From positions 1 to 64,000 of the forward strand of contig CALIVT010000006.1 in NCBI GenBank assembly GCA_938048185.1: a stretch of 64,000 nucleotides of DNA. Direction: 5' to 3'. Origin of the DNA: an uncultured Arenicella sp. Lineage in GTDB: Bacteria > Pseudomonadota > Gammaproteobacteria > Arenicellales > Arenicellaceae. Positions 64,000 through 64,000 of this stretch are shown piece after piece. The notes under the pieces are model-generated. The model was not told the DNA's origin. It saw only the letters and a list, made by a program, of their open reading frames with translations, and ran no database searches. The translations under genes and the position numbers were made by a program. Positions within the stretch are counted from its first letter, which is position 1; each line of letters starts with the position of its first letter.

Positions 64000-64000
64000 T

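Overview
The window looks like a chromosomal segment of a free-living, probably marine Gammaproteobacterium with moderate G+C. The clues are complete gamma-type gene sets (ydbH-ynbE-ydbL, tamA-tamB, argS followed by a SPOR gene, gluQ), compatible-solute genes (a glucosylglycerate operon, a BCCT carrier, an MscS channel, a CPA1-type antiporter) and many two-membrane envelope proteins. I cannot name a genus. I found no rRNA, tRNA, CRISPR array, insertion sequence or prophage.

Layout. 1-3.5 kb: the AsmA-like lipid-transport operon ydbH-ynbE-ydbL. 3.5-8.5 kb: a PLP enzyme, a CNNM/CBS membrane protein, a secreted ATP-dependent DNA ligase and a DASS carboxylate transporter. 8.6-19.4 kb: a catabolic island with two SDRs, a TetR regulator, a Baeyer-Villiger monooxygenase shaped like 4-hydroxyacetophenone monooxygenase, a double-hotdog dehydratase, a feruloyl-CoA-synthase-like ligase, a CaiB CoA-transferase, an enoyl-CoA hydratase and a YqhD-type alcohol dehydrogenase. 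19.6-22.0 kb: a run of small accessory genes including a well-conserved FosA. 22-28.5 kb: an aspartoacylase-like protein and tamB/tamA. 28.7-33.5 kb: a four-gene operon that appears to make, break down and recycle glucosylglycerate. 33.8-37.3 kb: a serine hydrolase, an esterase and a GNAT protein. 37.3-47.2 kb: an omega-aminotransferase, a BCCT carrier, a cold-shock protein, a cation/proton antiporter, MscS, MATE, a DUF2177 protein and a PiT phosphate transporter. 47.3-52.9 kb: a carbonic anhydrase, a lipid-anchored TAXI binding protein, an LpxD-like and a DUF374 acyltransferase, an ArsC-like protein and two divergent DUF2959 paralogues. 53-57.7 kb: a spinster-type MFS carrier, a radical SAM/SPASM protein, a SPOR protein and argS. 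57.8-62 kb: an MBL-fold hydrolase and a bufferin-type RiPP locus. 62-64 kb: gluQ, a promoter-to-terminator stretch that may be a non-coding RNA, and a small membrane protein.

The strongest candidate for an unusual system is 58.8-62.0 kb. Two DUF2282-type secreted Cys-rich precursors lie next to a single protein that fuses a DUF692 (MNIO) oxidase to its DUF2063 partner, followed by a DoxX protein. This matches the copper-linked bufferin pathway, but with a fused enzyme, a second precursor with altered cysteines, a terminator between the two precursor genes and a related upstream element before each. Second are the self-contained glucosylglycerate cycle and the candidate RNA at 63.1-63.4 kb.

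Two of the three AsmA-like lipid bridges known in E. coli (YdbH and TamB) are encoded about 20 kb apart here. All assignments come from reading translated sequence and recalled family features; no database search was run.
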